Source of the DNA: Medicago truncatula
Lineage: Eukaryota > Streptophyta > Magnoliopsida > Fabales > Fabaceae
DNA length: 64,000 nt
Direction: 5' to 3'
Assembly (NCBI RefSeq): GCF_003473485.1
Contig: NC_053049.1
Span: 19,615,501-19,679,500 of the forward strand
Shown in pieces: positions 46,238 through 63,317 of the stretch. Position numbers and translations under genes: made by a program. The stretch's first letter is position 1. Each line of letters starts with the position of its first letter. The notes under the pieces were generated by a model. That model had not been told where the DNA came from. It saw only the letters and a program-made list of their open reading frames with translations, and did not search any database.

Positions 46238-46908
46238 CAATACCTCGTCGTAGACGAATCACTCTCCGATTCACTAACCTCTTTCTTAGCAGCCACATGT
46301 TTCTTCTCTTCTTCAGAGCTGTTATCATCATCTTCATCGTCAGAATCTGAGCTATCTTTCTTACTCTTTTTTGCAATAGCAGCTTTTGCTGCAGGTTTCT
46401 GAGCCAAGGAAAAAAAAAATATTCAATGGGCATTTTAAAAAACAAAATAAAGAAGTTATCAATACAGTAATACTCCCTCCGTCCCATAATATAAGAAAAA
46501 AAAACATATTTTCTTTGTCCCAAAATATAAGCAAAAAATACAAATTTTTGTCTTTTTTCAGATTTTTTTTTTGTTTATTCTCATAAAATTAAATGCAAAT
46601 TACATTCAATTTTCTCTCTCTCTTTCATTTTTTCCATAACCAATAGCAAATGAAAATTGTTTTTACTTATTCCTATAAAACTTTTTTCAAAGAAAACACA
46701 ATAAACTATACTCCAATTTCTTATATTTTAGTTTTTTTTTAATAAGTGTGATTTTTTTTTTACTTATAATTTAGGACTTTTTTTTTTTTACTTATAATTT
46801 AGGACAGAGGAAGTATAAATTAAGATTGATCGTGCAATTAACTTTAAAATGTCCAATACCTTATCTTCTTCGTCAGAAGATTCATCACAGTCTTCATCGG
46901 ATAAATAA
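46238..46908 (-). pseudogene. Nucleolin-like acidic-domain gene fragment
   Basis: Two exon-like blocks on the minus strand. The first (about 46908-46860) reads LSDEDCDESSDEEDK and ends at a GT donor. The second (46399-46238), after an AG acceptor, reads KPAAKAAIAKKSKKDSSDSD, more acidic runs, then KKHVAAKKEVSESESDSS. The Lys/Ala and Asp/Glu/Ser alternation is that of nucleolin or related nucleolar proteins. No RNA-recognition motifs follow, and the intron holds a MITE. It is most likely a captured or decayed fragment. Confidence 0.45.
46471..46815. mobile_element. Stowaway/mariner-like MITE
   Basis: The left end TACTCCCTCCGTCCCATAAT is mirrored on the right by ATTTAGGACAGAGGAAGTA, with TA at both borders. 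About 345 bp, T-rich, no coding sequence. It sits in the intron of the nucleolin-like fragment. Confidence 0.7.
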
Positions 46909-47396
46909 ACAATTTTAAATTACTTTATTTTCCTGATTTTAAATGAACATACTTCTCTTCTAAATTTTCCTGAACAAAACTATCACACAACATGATATGA
47001 AAAGCATAAGCAAAATTAACAAAAACATGGACCGTGAAATTGGATAAAAGCAATTTAATTCATATGGCAGTTGGAAATTTGTCTTTACCAGTTTCAGTAT
47101 GTCTATAACCGAAGATTTTATAAAAATTAAGCAAATATAGTAAACTTTAGGCGATTTTATCCCTAAAATTGTATACATTGATCAAATTTGTCCTTGACTT
47201 CTACAAATTAGCTTCGTTCCTGAAAATGTAACACATCAATCAAATTGGTCCCTTTGTTAAGTTCAGATGTTAGACAACATTTAGTGACGCGTTAATAAAA
47301 AGACGTGACAATCTACGTTTTTTTCACCACACTGCCATGTTTGCAGGAATAAAATTGACTTGCATAATTCTGACTTAACAACAAAAAAGAATATAA

Positions 47397-47671
47397 CTCA
47401 TGGAGGTTGAAAAGGCTTGAATTTCTAACCTGCAAGCAATACCTCTGCACATTGCAACCGCAACAGCAACAGCCACATGACTTAAATCGGACGCAATAAC
47501 CTTTCCACGATCTCCTAAAACCCTACCAATGCCAATAGCAAGAGCACCACTTCCAGACCCTAAATCAGCCCAAACCCCTCTTTTCAAATCCTCATTCTTT
47601 GAAGCAACATCACAAACCAAATCAACAGTAAGTTCAGTCTCAGGTCTAGGAATCAAAAGCCCTTCTTAAAT
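47397..47671 (-). pseudogene. PrmC/HemK-like glutamine methyltransferase fragment
   Basis: The minus-strand frame reads LIPRPETELTVDLVC and then GVWADLGSGSGALAIGIGRVLG, the substrate-loop and S-adenosylmethionine-binding motifs of the release-factor N5-glutamine methyltransferase family, followed by VIASDLSHVAVAVA. Both the N-terminus and the NPPY catalytic motif are missing. Only one exon's worth is present, so it is a fragment, plausibly moved by a transposon. Confidence 0.7.
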
Positions 47672-48208
47672 ACAATAATGAGGTGGCACTCAACCACCCT
47701 CAACAATTAGGAGATTATTAAAATGCCCTTCGTAAGGGCAAAATGGAAAAATTTGCAGGATTATTATTTAATAGATAGTAAATAGATTAGACTTATTTAT
47801 GCATAAATTTGTTCAAATGTGGCATCCTTTAAAAGAGTGTTTTACAACTTAAGAGTATTTTATTTTTTTAATGTCAAGGGAAAACAATAAAAAAAACTAA
47901 GCAATTCACTGTCTAAAGACCCCAGAAGTATCTCCAAGCAGAGTGATATTTAGCTAAGGAGGAAGAGACATCCACATCTTCAAGGAATTAACATTTTTAG
48001 CACCAAACTTAGCCAACCAGTCAATACATTCACGACCTTTTGTCAAAGTAACTTAGAGTTTTTTGTTAACACCGATTTCTAAAAACGATTCTAGTGTTTG
48101 CAAAAAGTTCAAATGATCAGCAGTTCAAGAAAAGCATAGGAGAACTTATATGTCAAATCATCACCAAAGACATTAATGTCACAACAAGAGGAGGACGAAG
48201 CAAATCAT
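47672..48208. other. Intergenic sequence
   Basis: Non-coding. Bases 47726-47745 contain a TGCCCTTCGTAAGGGCA hairpin. The minus strand at 47775 reads A|TCTATTAAATAATAATCC, which could be another Helitron 5' end, but no matching 3' end was found. Confidence 0.35.
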
Positions 48209-48645
48209 TGTTGTGAATTCGATGAAAAATCACATCAATAACAAACTTGATGTGTGGAGCAAGGGATAGTCAAACAACCAAAACAAAGTGTATGAAAGTT
48301 ATAATCACAAACGAAAGTAGAAAACAACGAGAGAAAAGAAGAGAGAATACAAAAGAATTTGTTGACCCAGTTCAGTCCAAATTGACCTAATCTGAGGGAG
48401 AGAGAAACCCTCCGTTTCACTATAATGATGAGTAACTTTACAAAAGAGATATCAATGGGTTACAAGAATAAGTCTCCCGCCTAATTCTACCCAAAGTCCC
48501 AATCTCTTCCCGTGACCAAAAGATTCAATCCTAACAGTGTTTCCCAAGGTGAATCAACCCAACCCTAGTGTTTGTTGCCAAGAGCAAACTCTATACAAAC
48601 CATCGTTTGATTTCTAAACCCAATTTTGAGTCACTTTAACAACAA
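48209..48645 (-). mobile_element. Partial LTR related to the 54.8-60.1 kb Copia
   Basis: It starts TGTTGTGAATTCG and carries AAACTTGATGTGTGGAGCAA, TCTCTTCCCGTGACC and CCCTAGTGTTTGTTGCCAAGAG in the same order as the LTRs at 54790 and 59665. No coding part is attached. Confidence 0.7.
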
Positions 48646-48894
48646 GACACTATAAATTTCATCATCTCAACAAGTTATTTCTCTATCAAAATCTTCATAT
48701 TTCTGATTCATCTCTTGCATATCATTGTAGAAATTACATCGACATCTAAATAGTAAATGATAAATTGTGCAGACAAAATTCAAAACCAGTAATATCTCAA
48801 ATACATTCAATAGCACACCATGTATTGGTACACCAATAGCGCAATGTTTATTTGATAAATTTAGTAATCACTTCACTGGATATTTCTATGTTTT

Positions 48895-52178
<3,284 letters not shown>

Positions 52179-54789
52179 GATTGATCTTCAAATGTGGGAA
52201 CTATATTTTGAAATTCAGATGAAGATGGGAATGGAATGACACTCTAAAGTAGAGCATACTAGTTCACATTCCATCTAAGACAATTTAAATATAAATTTTT
52301 TAACAAAAATATCATGTAATTATTTAATTTTCTTCCGTACTAAATTATTTGATTGGTGGGTGTACATTTTCATGTCAGAACTTTCATTTTAAGAGACAAA
52401 AAGTTCTATTTACGTACTACCTGAAAGCAACAGATGAGCAGTAAATAATTATTGAACCACTACAAAATGAATGTGTCCCCTATAATTCTTGTGGTACTTG
52501 GTATCATTGCTACATACCCCGCCCTAACGCACCCTTAAAGGCCACACATTAAAGCAAGTATACAATTCCATATATCAATACCCTCCATCTTCACTTTCTT
52601 GGAGCTCTCTAGAGCCTAGCATTACCACCATATATAAGGCTGTAAAAACAAAAAATCGAATCGAATCAAACTTTTGAAACTGAATTGGTTAATAAAAATT
52701 TAGAAACTCTTTACAGCTTATAATAATATATATGATATTAAATCAAATAGAAGGTGAACTCAGTTGGATTGGTAAAGCTTTAAGGTTGCTCTATGCTCTT
52801 AGATGGCTCAAAGAGATATTAACCTATGTGAATCCAATTTCTGATGTTATTTTTCTTCGGCTTCGTTCTTTTATCATGTTTAAAGGTTGGTCTTTGTGAG
52901 CAAAACCTATTCCAAATACACACTTAGAGATTGAATGTTTGAAGAGATGAATCAGATCTTTGATAAAAGTGGTTGATAGCTACCATAACAATTGTTGTTT
53001 TTGTATTTCCAAACTGTTGTATTTGGATTATGATTGAGTCACGACCAGGTCGCTCTCTTTAAGACGTTATCAACCACGCCGCCTCCAGATAAAACAAGCC
53101 CAGCTACAACTGTGCAGTTAACTACTGCACTCTGTAGAAAACCGTTCGAGATTTACACGTTCGATATGGTACTAAGACCACTCTTTAATACTGAAATCAC
53201 TTTAATATGGTATTGTTACCACTCTGTTATGGTGCTGAGACCACTCAAATATGGTGTTAACACCATTCTAACTTTAAGTTCTCCAAACTATCAATTTGGT
53301 ACTACGACCACTCAAATATAGTGATACCACTGTTTCTCCTTAAATAGAAAAATATTGAAATACTTTTTATATATACCGTTAAGATCATTCTTAATTCCGA
53401 CGGAACATTGTTATTCCAAATAGGGACTATGATCTTAAAAGTACTCTTTATTCTGAAGGGACATATATTATCAAAGGGACTATGTTTTAAAGACCATTCT
53501 TAATTCCGAAGGGACATTAAACCGAAAAGGGACTATGGTCTTAAGAACACTCTTAATTCCGAAGGGACAGAAAAGGAGAAGAAGAAAAGAAAGGCTCGTC
53601 AACACAAGTCAAGAAAGGGAGAAGAGAGAAAGAGTTCCCGACAACTCAATGAAATTCTTTGGTGTGTTTTTGAACTAAGTGGAGTCCTCTTTTTATATAG
53701 AGATTCTGTAACTGTTTTAGCAAAAATTGCGACAGCAATTACTCTAATGAATAAGATTAAAATGGAGTTTATCCATTAATCAGTTCAACAACACTTGTGG
53801 ATAAGATCAAAAGAAACTATTGGATTGGAATCAAGGAAATATAAGAAATTCAATTAAATTCTTATTCTTATCACAACTACTATAAGCTAAATATATGGGA
53901 AGTGATATTCTCGAATAAAAATAATAATTACTATTATTTTTATCATCATTATCAAGTATTTAAAATTAAATACCGCAATTTAAACACTATTAATGTGTGT
54001 GTTCTATTTTATGTGGCACCTCCACACTCTATTTTTTCAATTCACACAACATTAGATCAAAGTATAATTAATTACTTGGTGTTTAGTCTTCCAATTTTTC
54101 ATCCAACATCACATCAATGTTCCAGCAACAATAGAAGAGATGAATCAGATCTTTGAGCTATTATCAGATTATTTAGAAACACGCTCTCGTCATTTTTTAC
54201 AAACTCGAAGGTGGAGTTTATTAAGAGACAACCCAATGAAGTTGATCATAGTCTTCCTAGGGCGACTACAGTTTATGCTAGTTTCCCCTTATTTATAGAC
54301 AATTCGATTATTAAACAAACTTATGTTTTCTGATTATGAGAAAATAGGAAAGGCAACTTCCTATGAATGTTTCACCGTTCAAGGTCAAAAAGTGTAACCA
54401 TGATATATGGATTATAGTTAATAAAACAGAACAAGTAATAACAAAATTATTGCAGTTACGGGTTTTCGTTCCTTCCACTATATCTTCCAAATAAAAATTG
54501 AAATTGAACACAAGCTAGGAAGGCACTATATTTTTCAAACTCAAGCGAGTAATTGCATTGTCTGATAACGTGTTAGATTGTTCGTTGATCTCGTCTATTT
54601 ACTTTTGGTAGTGTCTAAGGTGATAACAGAGTTTCAGTTGCATTGATGCTTCTTTAATTGATATACATTGACCAAAAGTACACCAAGAAAATTTGATGTG
54701 TGGTTTATTTGCTTCTTTAACTTTGGTCACTGTATATCAATTTTCTTGGTTTATTTGCTTCTTTAATTGCATTGTGTGATTTGATTTCT
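52179..54789. other. Repeat-rich intergenic region
   Basis: No gene. From 53150 to 53580 short motifs recur: GGTACTA(A/C)GACCACTC-like (four) and CTTAATTCCGAAGGGACA-like (four), with a Ty3/Copia-LTR-like character. AGAGATGAATCAGATCTTTGA occurs at about 52946 and 54136. Bases 54660-54790 hold scrambled, partly inverted copies of the adjacent Copia LTR (CACCAAGAAAATTTGATGTG). Confidence 0.4.
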
Positions 54790-55477
54790 TGGTGTGAATT
54801 CGTTGCAAAATCACACCAAGAAAATTTGATGTGTGGAGCAAATAAACCAAGAAATCAAATCAAGTGAGTGACAATATAATTCTAGTAATATAAATAGCAA
54901 AAGATAAAGGAAGAAGGAGAACACAAAGAATTTGTTTATCCACTTCGGGCCAATATTAACCTACTCTAGGGGGAGATAGTAGCTCTCTGTTCCAATATAA
55001 CGATGGGTTTCTTTTACAAAGAGATATCAGAGAATTACAAGAATTAGTCTTCAAACCTAATTTTACCCAAGTCCCGAATCTCTTCCCGTGACCAAGAGAC
55101 TATATCCTAATAGTGTTTTGTTCAAGGTGAATCCAAACAATCACAAACCTAGTGTTTGTTGTAAAGAGAATTCTCTGTAAACCCTAGTTTGTGTGTTGGC
55201 TTTTAAACCCTGTTTTTCCTCACACTTTTCATCTGATACAAGATTTATATTTATAGTGAAAGCATCCTTAAAAAAAGTGGAACAAATCTAGGCCCGAAAA
55301 TACATTTATGTTTTTCTGTTGTTGCGCAAGATCGGGTGCCGTTTTTAGCAAACCGAGCACCAAAAAATGTTGAGACAGAAGTCTCCAAAACACAACCAAA
55401 ATCGGGCACCATTTTTCCCAAATTGGGCGCCGATTTTGGAGTTCCAGCAACCATCAATTTTTTAGTCGCTTTCAACA
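54790..55477 (-). repeat. 3' LTR of the decayed Copia
   Basis: TGTTGAAAGC... to ...AATTCACACCA on the minus strand. It includes two GGCGCC(G/A)-type GC blocks near 55330-55440 and matches 59665-60120 apart from the deletion. Confidence 0.75.
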
Positions 55478-55705
55478 TTTCTCCACCTTGACTCTAAATT
55501 GGCGATGATACCAATTTAACCATCAATCACTTTGCTGCTCTCTCCAATCCTTCATTTACTCTTCAATGAAGTTGATCAAGTACAAGCAATGCTTGAACCT
55601 TGATCTTGGCAATGATTTGATGAACATGTCTGTTGTATTTTCTTTTGATGCCACTTTCTCAACCATGATCTCCTTTGTTTCTATCATGTCTCTAACAAAG
55701 TGCAA

Positions 55706-56068
55706 TCATATGTCAATGTGTTTTATTTTTTCATGATATACCTGATGATTTGCCAAATGGATGGAACTCTGGCTATCACAATGTATCTTCACACACCCTT
55801 GACTAATCTCCATTTCTCCAATCATACCTTTAAGCCATATGGCTTCCTTGCTCTCTTCAACAAGGGCAATGTACTCAACTTGAGTTGTTGAAAGAGCTAC
55901 AACATATTGTTGATTTTCCTTCCAAGTTACTATTGTACCGAACAATGTAAATACAAATCCTGACAAAGATTTTCTAGTGTCTACTTTACCTGCATAGTCC
56001 ACATCCACATATCCCTCCAAAACATCGCTTCTTGGTTGTGACCTTGTATACTTCACACCACCTTTCAA
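55706..56068 (-). pseudogene. Copia RNase H fragment
   Basis: The frame reads GYVDVDYAGKVDTRKSLSGFVF, ALSTTQVEYIAL and IHCDSQSSIHLA, the Copia RNase H domain. Upstream RT C-terminal sequence (56069-56520) is in broken frames. Confidence 0.8.
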
Positions 56069-56537
56069 AGTTCCATTTAAATATCTCAGAACACACTTTA
56101 AAGCTTGCTAGAGCAATTGACCCATATTTGCCATAACTCGAATTATCACACTTATTGCAAAGTATAAGCTCAGTCTACTACAAACCATAACATACATGAT
56201 GCTTCCAAAATTACTTGGATAGGGAGTACCTTCCATCTTTCTTTTCTCTTCATCGAATTGAGGACACTACTTTATTGACAACTTTGTGTGATGACCAAGA
56301 GGAGTGCCAACGACCTTAGAATCTTTCATTCTGAACCACTCATCCACTTCCTCAAGTACCCCTGCTTAGATAAGAACAACTCACCTTTGTTTTGGTCCCT
56401 CATGATATCCATACCAAGTATCCTCTTTGCACCACCAAGATCCTTCATCTCAAATTCATGATTTAATTTCTTCTTGAGATTTTGAATATTTTATCTGTCA
56501 TAACTTGCCATAAGAATATCATGTACATAAAGGAGAA

Positions 56538-56649
56538 GGTATCATGGTGGTATTGGCTTGGGACTTGGGAGTATGCTCCTCCTCGATGTCATAGGTTCGA
56601 TTCTCTCCAGTGTCATTTTAAGTGGGCTAATTTACCTTCTTAAAAAAAA
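56538..56649 (+). mobile_element. tRNA-derived SINE
   Basis: About 112 bp with an A-box-like TGGTGGTATTGG, a B box GGTTCGATTCTC and an A9 tail. It is flanked by a 13-bp direct repeat ACATAAAGGAGAA (56525-56537 and 56650-56662). It interrupts the Copia reverse transcriptase exactly at the codons for the LLYVxD motif. Confidence 0.82.
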
Positions 56650-57274
56650 ACATAAAGGAGAATGTGGATAATGACTTTCTGATTCCTTCTCATCATGTAC
56701 ACATAACTATCATAGTTGCTTCTCACAAAACCAACCTTTATTAAGAACTCATCAAACCGAAGAAACCACTGCCTTGGACTTTGCTTCAACCTATAGAAAG
56801 ATTTCTTCAACATACATACCTTTGAATTATCTTCTATGAAACCTTCTGGTTGTTCCATACATATATTTTCTTCCAACTCTCCATGTAGAAATGCGGTATT
56901 CACATCCATCTATTTTAACTTAAGATCATACATGTTAACAAACGCCATAAGTATCCTTATACAAGAATGTTTTACCATCGGTGAAAAGATTTTGTTGTAA
57001 TCGATCCCTTCCACCTGAGTAAAACCCTTAGCCACAAGTCTTGCCTTATACCTTGGTGATTCGACCCCTGATATTCCTTCTTTCTTCTTAAGCACCCCTT
57101 CCTTCCCACTAACATTTGTTTCTTAGGTAATGTGACAATTTTCCAAGTCTGGTTCTTTTCCAATGAAAGTATTTCCTCATTAATTGCCTTCAACCAATTC
57201 TTGCTTTCGTTTCTTTCTAATGCTTCTCTGAAGTTCTTTGGTTCCAAGTCTTGCACTTCTTCAGCTGCATTCAA
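56640..57274 (-). pseudogene. Copia reverse transcriptase fragments
   Basis: Three overlapping or adjacent frames: RT N-terminal linker (57274-56972, EALERNESKNWLKAINEEI), then ARLVAKGFTQVEGIDYNKIF (57095-56910), then MDVNTAFLHGELEENICMEQPEGF to HILLYV (56909-56640). Frame changes and an in-frame stop before MDVN disrupt it; the SINE ends it at the catalytic motif. Confidence 0.8.
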
Positions 57275-57463
57275 ACCATAACATATGAGGTCAGCATAAC
57301 CGTATCTTCTAGGTGGACTAATTTATCTCATTTGCCTATCTCTTGCTAGCTGATAGTCAGGATTAATTATTTCTTGGCCGTCACTCTCATCAGGTACTGG
57401 AGTCTGATCCTCCTATTTCCTTTCATCAGTGGTAGGCTCCACCTTAAACTGAATTTTATGTAC

Positions 57464-58221
57464 TCATGTTTCTGAGCTTGTTTCCAGGTTTTTGCACTTC
57501 ATACTCATACGGGTCTCATCAAAAGTAACATCCCTGCTTATAATAAATTTTGATCCTCCATGTTTTATCTTCAACAACTTGTAACCTTTCACACCTTCAA
57601 GATAACCAATAAAAACACACTTCACAACTCTAGCATCAAGTTTGTCATGTTTGACACGTGCAAATGCTAAAGCTCCGAAAACTTTCAAGTTAGAGTAGTC
57701 TGGCAGTCTCCCACTCCAAACATCCATAGGTGTCTTGAGATTTATCCATGTTGATGGACATCTTTTAATCAAATATGTTGCAGTACTAACAGCTTCTCCC
57801 CAAAAACTCTTGGACAATCCAGTTCTCAACAACATACACCTCACATGGTCCAACAAGGTCTTATTCATTCTTTCAGCTAGACCATTCTTTTGAGGTGTGT
57901 ATGTCACGGTTCTATGCCTCTTTATACCTCGTTTTCTGCAAAACGCGTTAAACTGCTCTGAAAAAAACTCCAAGACATTGTCAAATCTTAACACTTTCAG
58001 TTTAGTTCCAATATGATTTTCTACAAGTTTATGCCATTCTTTAAATTTTTCAAAAGCATCACTTTTATTTTTCTAAATGTAAACCCATACCCTTCTAGAA
58101 TAATCATCAATAATAGACATGAAATATGAACCTCCTCGATGAGTTTTAACTGATGTTGGACCCCAAAGATCTGAATGAACATACTAAAAAAGCCTACCAG
58201 AATTATGCACACCCACCCCAA
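57464..58221 (-). pseudogene. Copia integrase fragments
   Basis: Two frames. 58221-58021 covers the start of the core in scrambled frames. 57994-57464 reads RFDNVLEFFSEQFNAFC, then TYTPQKNGLAERMNKTLL and the GEAV..ATYLIKRCPST C-terminal part. The catalytic N-terminal Asp region is broken. Confidence 0.78.
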
Positions 58222-58264
58222 ACTTCACATGGTGTTACTTTCCTAACGTGTAATTATCAAAGAA

Positions 58265-58750
58265 TTATAGTTTGTTCAATTTTTCATTCCCTAGCAAACC
58301 TTGTTTAGCTAGCTCAACCAAACCCTTCTCACTGACATGACCTAACCTCAAATACCACAATTTAGTTATGTCCAAAGTATCTACACTAGCAACCGTTGTA
58401 TGAGTTATAAAAATGGAACCTTCTAAAATATATAAACCTTGTATTTTAGACCCTTTAGCTATTACTAATCCATCATGATAAATTCTCATCATACCACGTT
58501 CAATTCTAGTACAATAACCTAGACCATCAAACATGCTTATAGATATTAAATTTCTCTTAAGTTTAGGAATATACCTCACATTCTTCAAAAGGAAATCACG
58601 GTCATCAAACATTTTGAGATGGATGGTGCCCAAACCTTGAATTTTGCAAGCTTTATTATTACCAAGGCGAACAACTCCACCTTCTTTCAGCTCTAAAGTT
58701 TGAAAGTACTCCTTTCCCGGAAAGATGTGATAAGAGCACCCAGAGTCCAC
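58265..58750 (-). pseudogene. Copia protease and GAG-pre-integrase fragment
   Basis: The frame reads MDSGCSYHIFPGKEYF (protease DSG) and ends with LWYLRLGHVSEKGLVELAKQGLL (GAG-pre-integrase). Confidence 0.8.
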
Positions 58751-58818
58751 GACCCAGCCTTTTTTCAGGTTCCCAACTTGTCACAGTTAGTGCTCCAGCA
58801 CTCTAATAACCTTCCTCT

Positions 58819-59499
58819 TCACTTCCATTGCCATATCTGAACGGATGAACTACCACTTCCATTGCCATATCTCTCAGGACAATCCTTCTTGAAGTGACCT
58901 GGAGTGTGACAAATAAAACATGTGTACTTTGTTTTATCACCACCACCCGTCAACCTAGGCTTTGACTTGGATTTTTTGCCTTTCCCATTTCCTCTGTTTT
59001 CACTCCGTCTTGAGAGATTCAAGCCTTCTCCACTATCATTAACCTTCAACTCCTTGAATTTGGTTAGCTTTTTGGTTCTCAAAGCCGCTTGGACTTCCTC
59101 CAAAGTGATAGTGCCCTCTTTGCCATAAAGCATTGTATTCTTGAAATTCTCAAAGGACCTAGGTAATTCACACAGTAGGTGTAAGGCTTTATCCTCGTCT
59201 TCCAGATTCACATCTATGTTCTCCAAATCATCAATAATCTTATTGAACTCCGTCAGTTTCTCCATTATAGGTTTTGAGTACGCCACCATTCAGTAAAAGT
59301 AGAGTTGTTGTTTCAGACATTGTCTATGTGCCAAGGACTTGGTCATGTACGATGAATCATGTTTATTCCACATAGACACAGTAGTAGTAGTCTCCCTTGA
59401 TACCTCTCCCAACTCCTTATCTCCAAGACACAAAATGATGGCACTGACCACTTTATCATTCATTTTCGTCTTCTCAGCAGCTGTCAGATGCGTAGGCAT
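58819..59499 (-). pseudogene. Copia gag fragment
   Basis: One frame split by a TGA at 59290-59292. It carries UBN2-type gag (ALHLLCELPRSFENFKNTML) and a zinc knuckle CFICHTPGHFKKDC. Confidence 0.8.
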
Positions 59500-59664
59500 C
59501 TTTCGCCCTTCAATTCTTCAAAACACTTATGTTGAATTAAAATTGCCCTCATCTTTACATTCCATAACCCGAAGTCGTTACTACCGATAAACTTCTCAAT
59601 ATCCCACTTCGAACCCATGATACCTGGTTATTGATTTGACCCTTGCCCCACTGTGGGCGCCAAT

Positions 59665-60120
59665 TGTTGTGAATTCGTTGCTAAATCACACCAATAAATT
59701 TGATGTGTGGAGCAAATAAACCAAGCAATCAAATCAAGTGGGTGAAAATATAATTCAAGCAAAAATAAACAGCATCCCTCAATCAAGGTGAATCAAAGCA
59801 ATCAGAACCCTAGTGTTTGTTGCCAAGAGATTTCTCTATAAACCCTAATTTGTTTGTTAGCTTCTAAACCCTGTTTTTCCACACACTTTTCATATGATAC
59901 AAGGTTTATATCTATAGTGAAAGCATCCCTCAAAATAGTGGAACAAATCCAGGCCCAAAAATACGTTTTTGTTTTTCTGTTGCTGCGCAAAATCGGGCGT
60001 TGTTTTTAGCAAGTTGGGCGCCGAAAAATATCGAGACAAAAGTCTCCAAAAGACAGGCAAAATTGGGTGCTGTTTTTCACAAATCTGACGCCGATTTTGG
60101 CCTTCCAGCAACCATCAATT
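59665..60120 (-). repeat. 5' LTR of the decayed Copia (internally deleted)
   Basis: It matches 54790-55460 but lacks about 230 bp between AATATAATTC and TCAAGGTGAATC, and stops at CATCAATT. The unequal LTRs show that decay or recombination followed insertion. Confidence 0.75.
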
Positions 60121-60670
60121 GCGTTTTCTTCTTTAATTTCTTCGCTGAAATACATGTTCTTTTTTCCCATGACCTTTGTTTACCTCTGTTTTTGTAAAAT
60201 TATCATGCCTTCATTCTTACTTCCCTTGGTTCTAATTAGTTTTGTGCAACTTGATTTGAAGTACCTAGTCTCTAGTCTAGTATAATAAAATCCCTCAAAT
60301 TTAACCTACAGTGCTCTCCTGCCGCTTTTTCTCTATATGATGGCTTCCACGATGGCCGCCACTCCCATCTGCCACACTTCAACGTGTTTGGGGCGGCAGC
60401 CATCTACTCCACTATGGAGCTATAGGGTGCTATTGACAACTATAATTAGAATTCCTAACTTGAACAATAGCTCAACTTCCACTAACTTGATTGTGGCTCA
60501 ATCATGCTTGAGCTTATTTAATTAATACAGTATGTTTAGAGGAGTTTTATTATATATTATTGAAATAATGAATGCCTTTAATTCAAAAATTGACTACACA
60601 AGTTCCAAAATACTTTTACTATATATGATTGCTAAACAAGTGCCCACATTAAGCAATATGACCTATCCTT
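60121..60670. other. 3' flank of gene D
   Basis: Non-coding sequence between the Copia LTR and the gene D stop codon. No supported feature. Confidence 0.35.
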
Positions 60671-62990
<2,320 letters not shown>

Positions 62991-63317
62991 CTGCTAAAAA
63001 AATCAACACAACGAACCAACTTGAGTTATTTATATTAATTACTGGTATAATCTGTTTCATCTTACCACAGTTTTTTAAATTGGTGTAGTAAAAGTTGAAT
63101 ATCATGAATTTCGATAAGTGTTGTCAAACATCGGTCATGGCTTTATAGCATGGCGGATTTTGTGCCATCCACCATATAGTGCGCATCACTTATTATATCC
63201 GCCAGGTTTCTATCATAGGCTGCAATGCCATGTTTCATTGGCGGATTTTTGGATATTCGCCATTATTATGGCATTAGAATCAAAAGATAAAGTGGGATAC
63301 AATCTTTTGCACATGAC
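62991..63317. other. Gene D upstream intron and MITE debris
   Basis: After the intron-like sequence, 63118-63300 holds repeated GGCGGATTTT and GCCATNNNCCATNATA wording, a common legume MITE type also glimpsed at 11280-11480. No S-domain exon. Confidence 0.4.

Larger units (their letters stand above)
54790..60120 (-). mobile_element. Decayed Ty1/Copia element (Tork-like)
   Basis: A minus-strand element with a 3' LTR at 54790-55477 (688 bp) and a shorter 5' LTR at about 59665-60120, which lacks about 230 internal bases and its outer end. A primer site TTGGCGCCCACAGTGG follows the 5' LTR; it is not the iMet type. A purine tract AAGGTGGAGAAA precedes the 3' LTR (about 55478-55489). Coding order gag, protease, integrase, RT, RNase H is kept, but with many stops and frameshifts. 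Confidence 0.85.

Noticed and set aside
47750..47800. Helitron running from 47775 to 43205 carrying the gene fragments
   Set aside because: A better 5' end at 44639 fits the 43205 terminus and the A|T site in the MITE; the larger model conflicts with the MITE ends.
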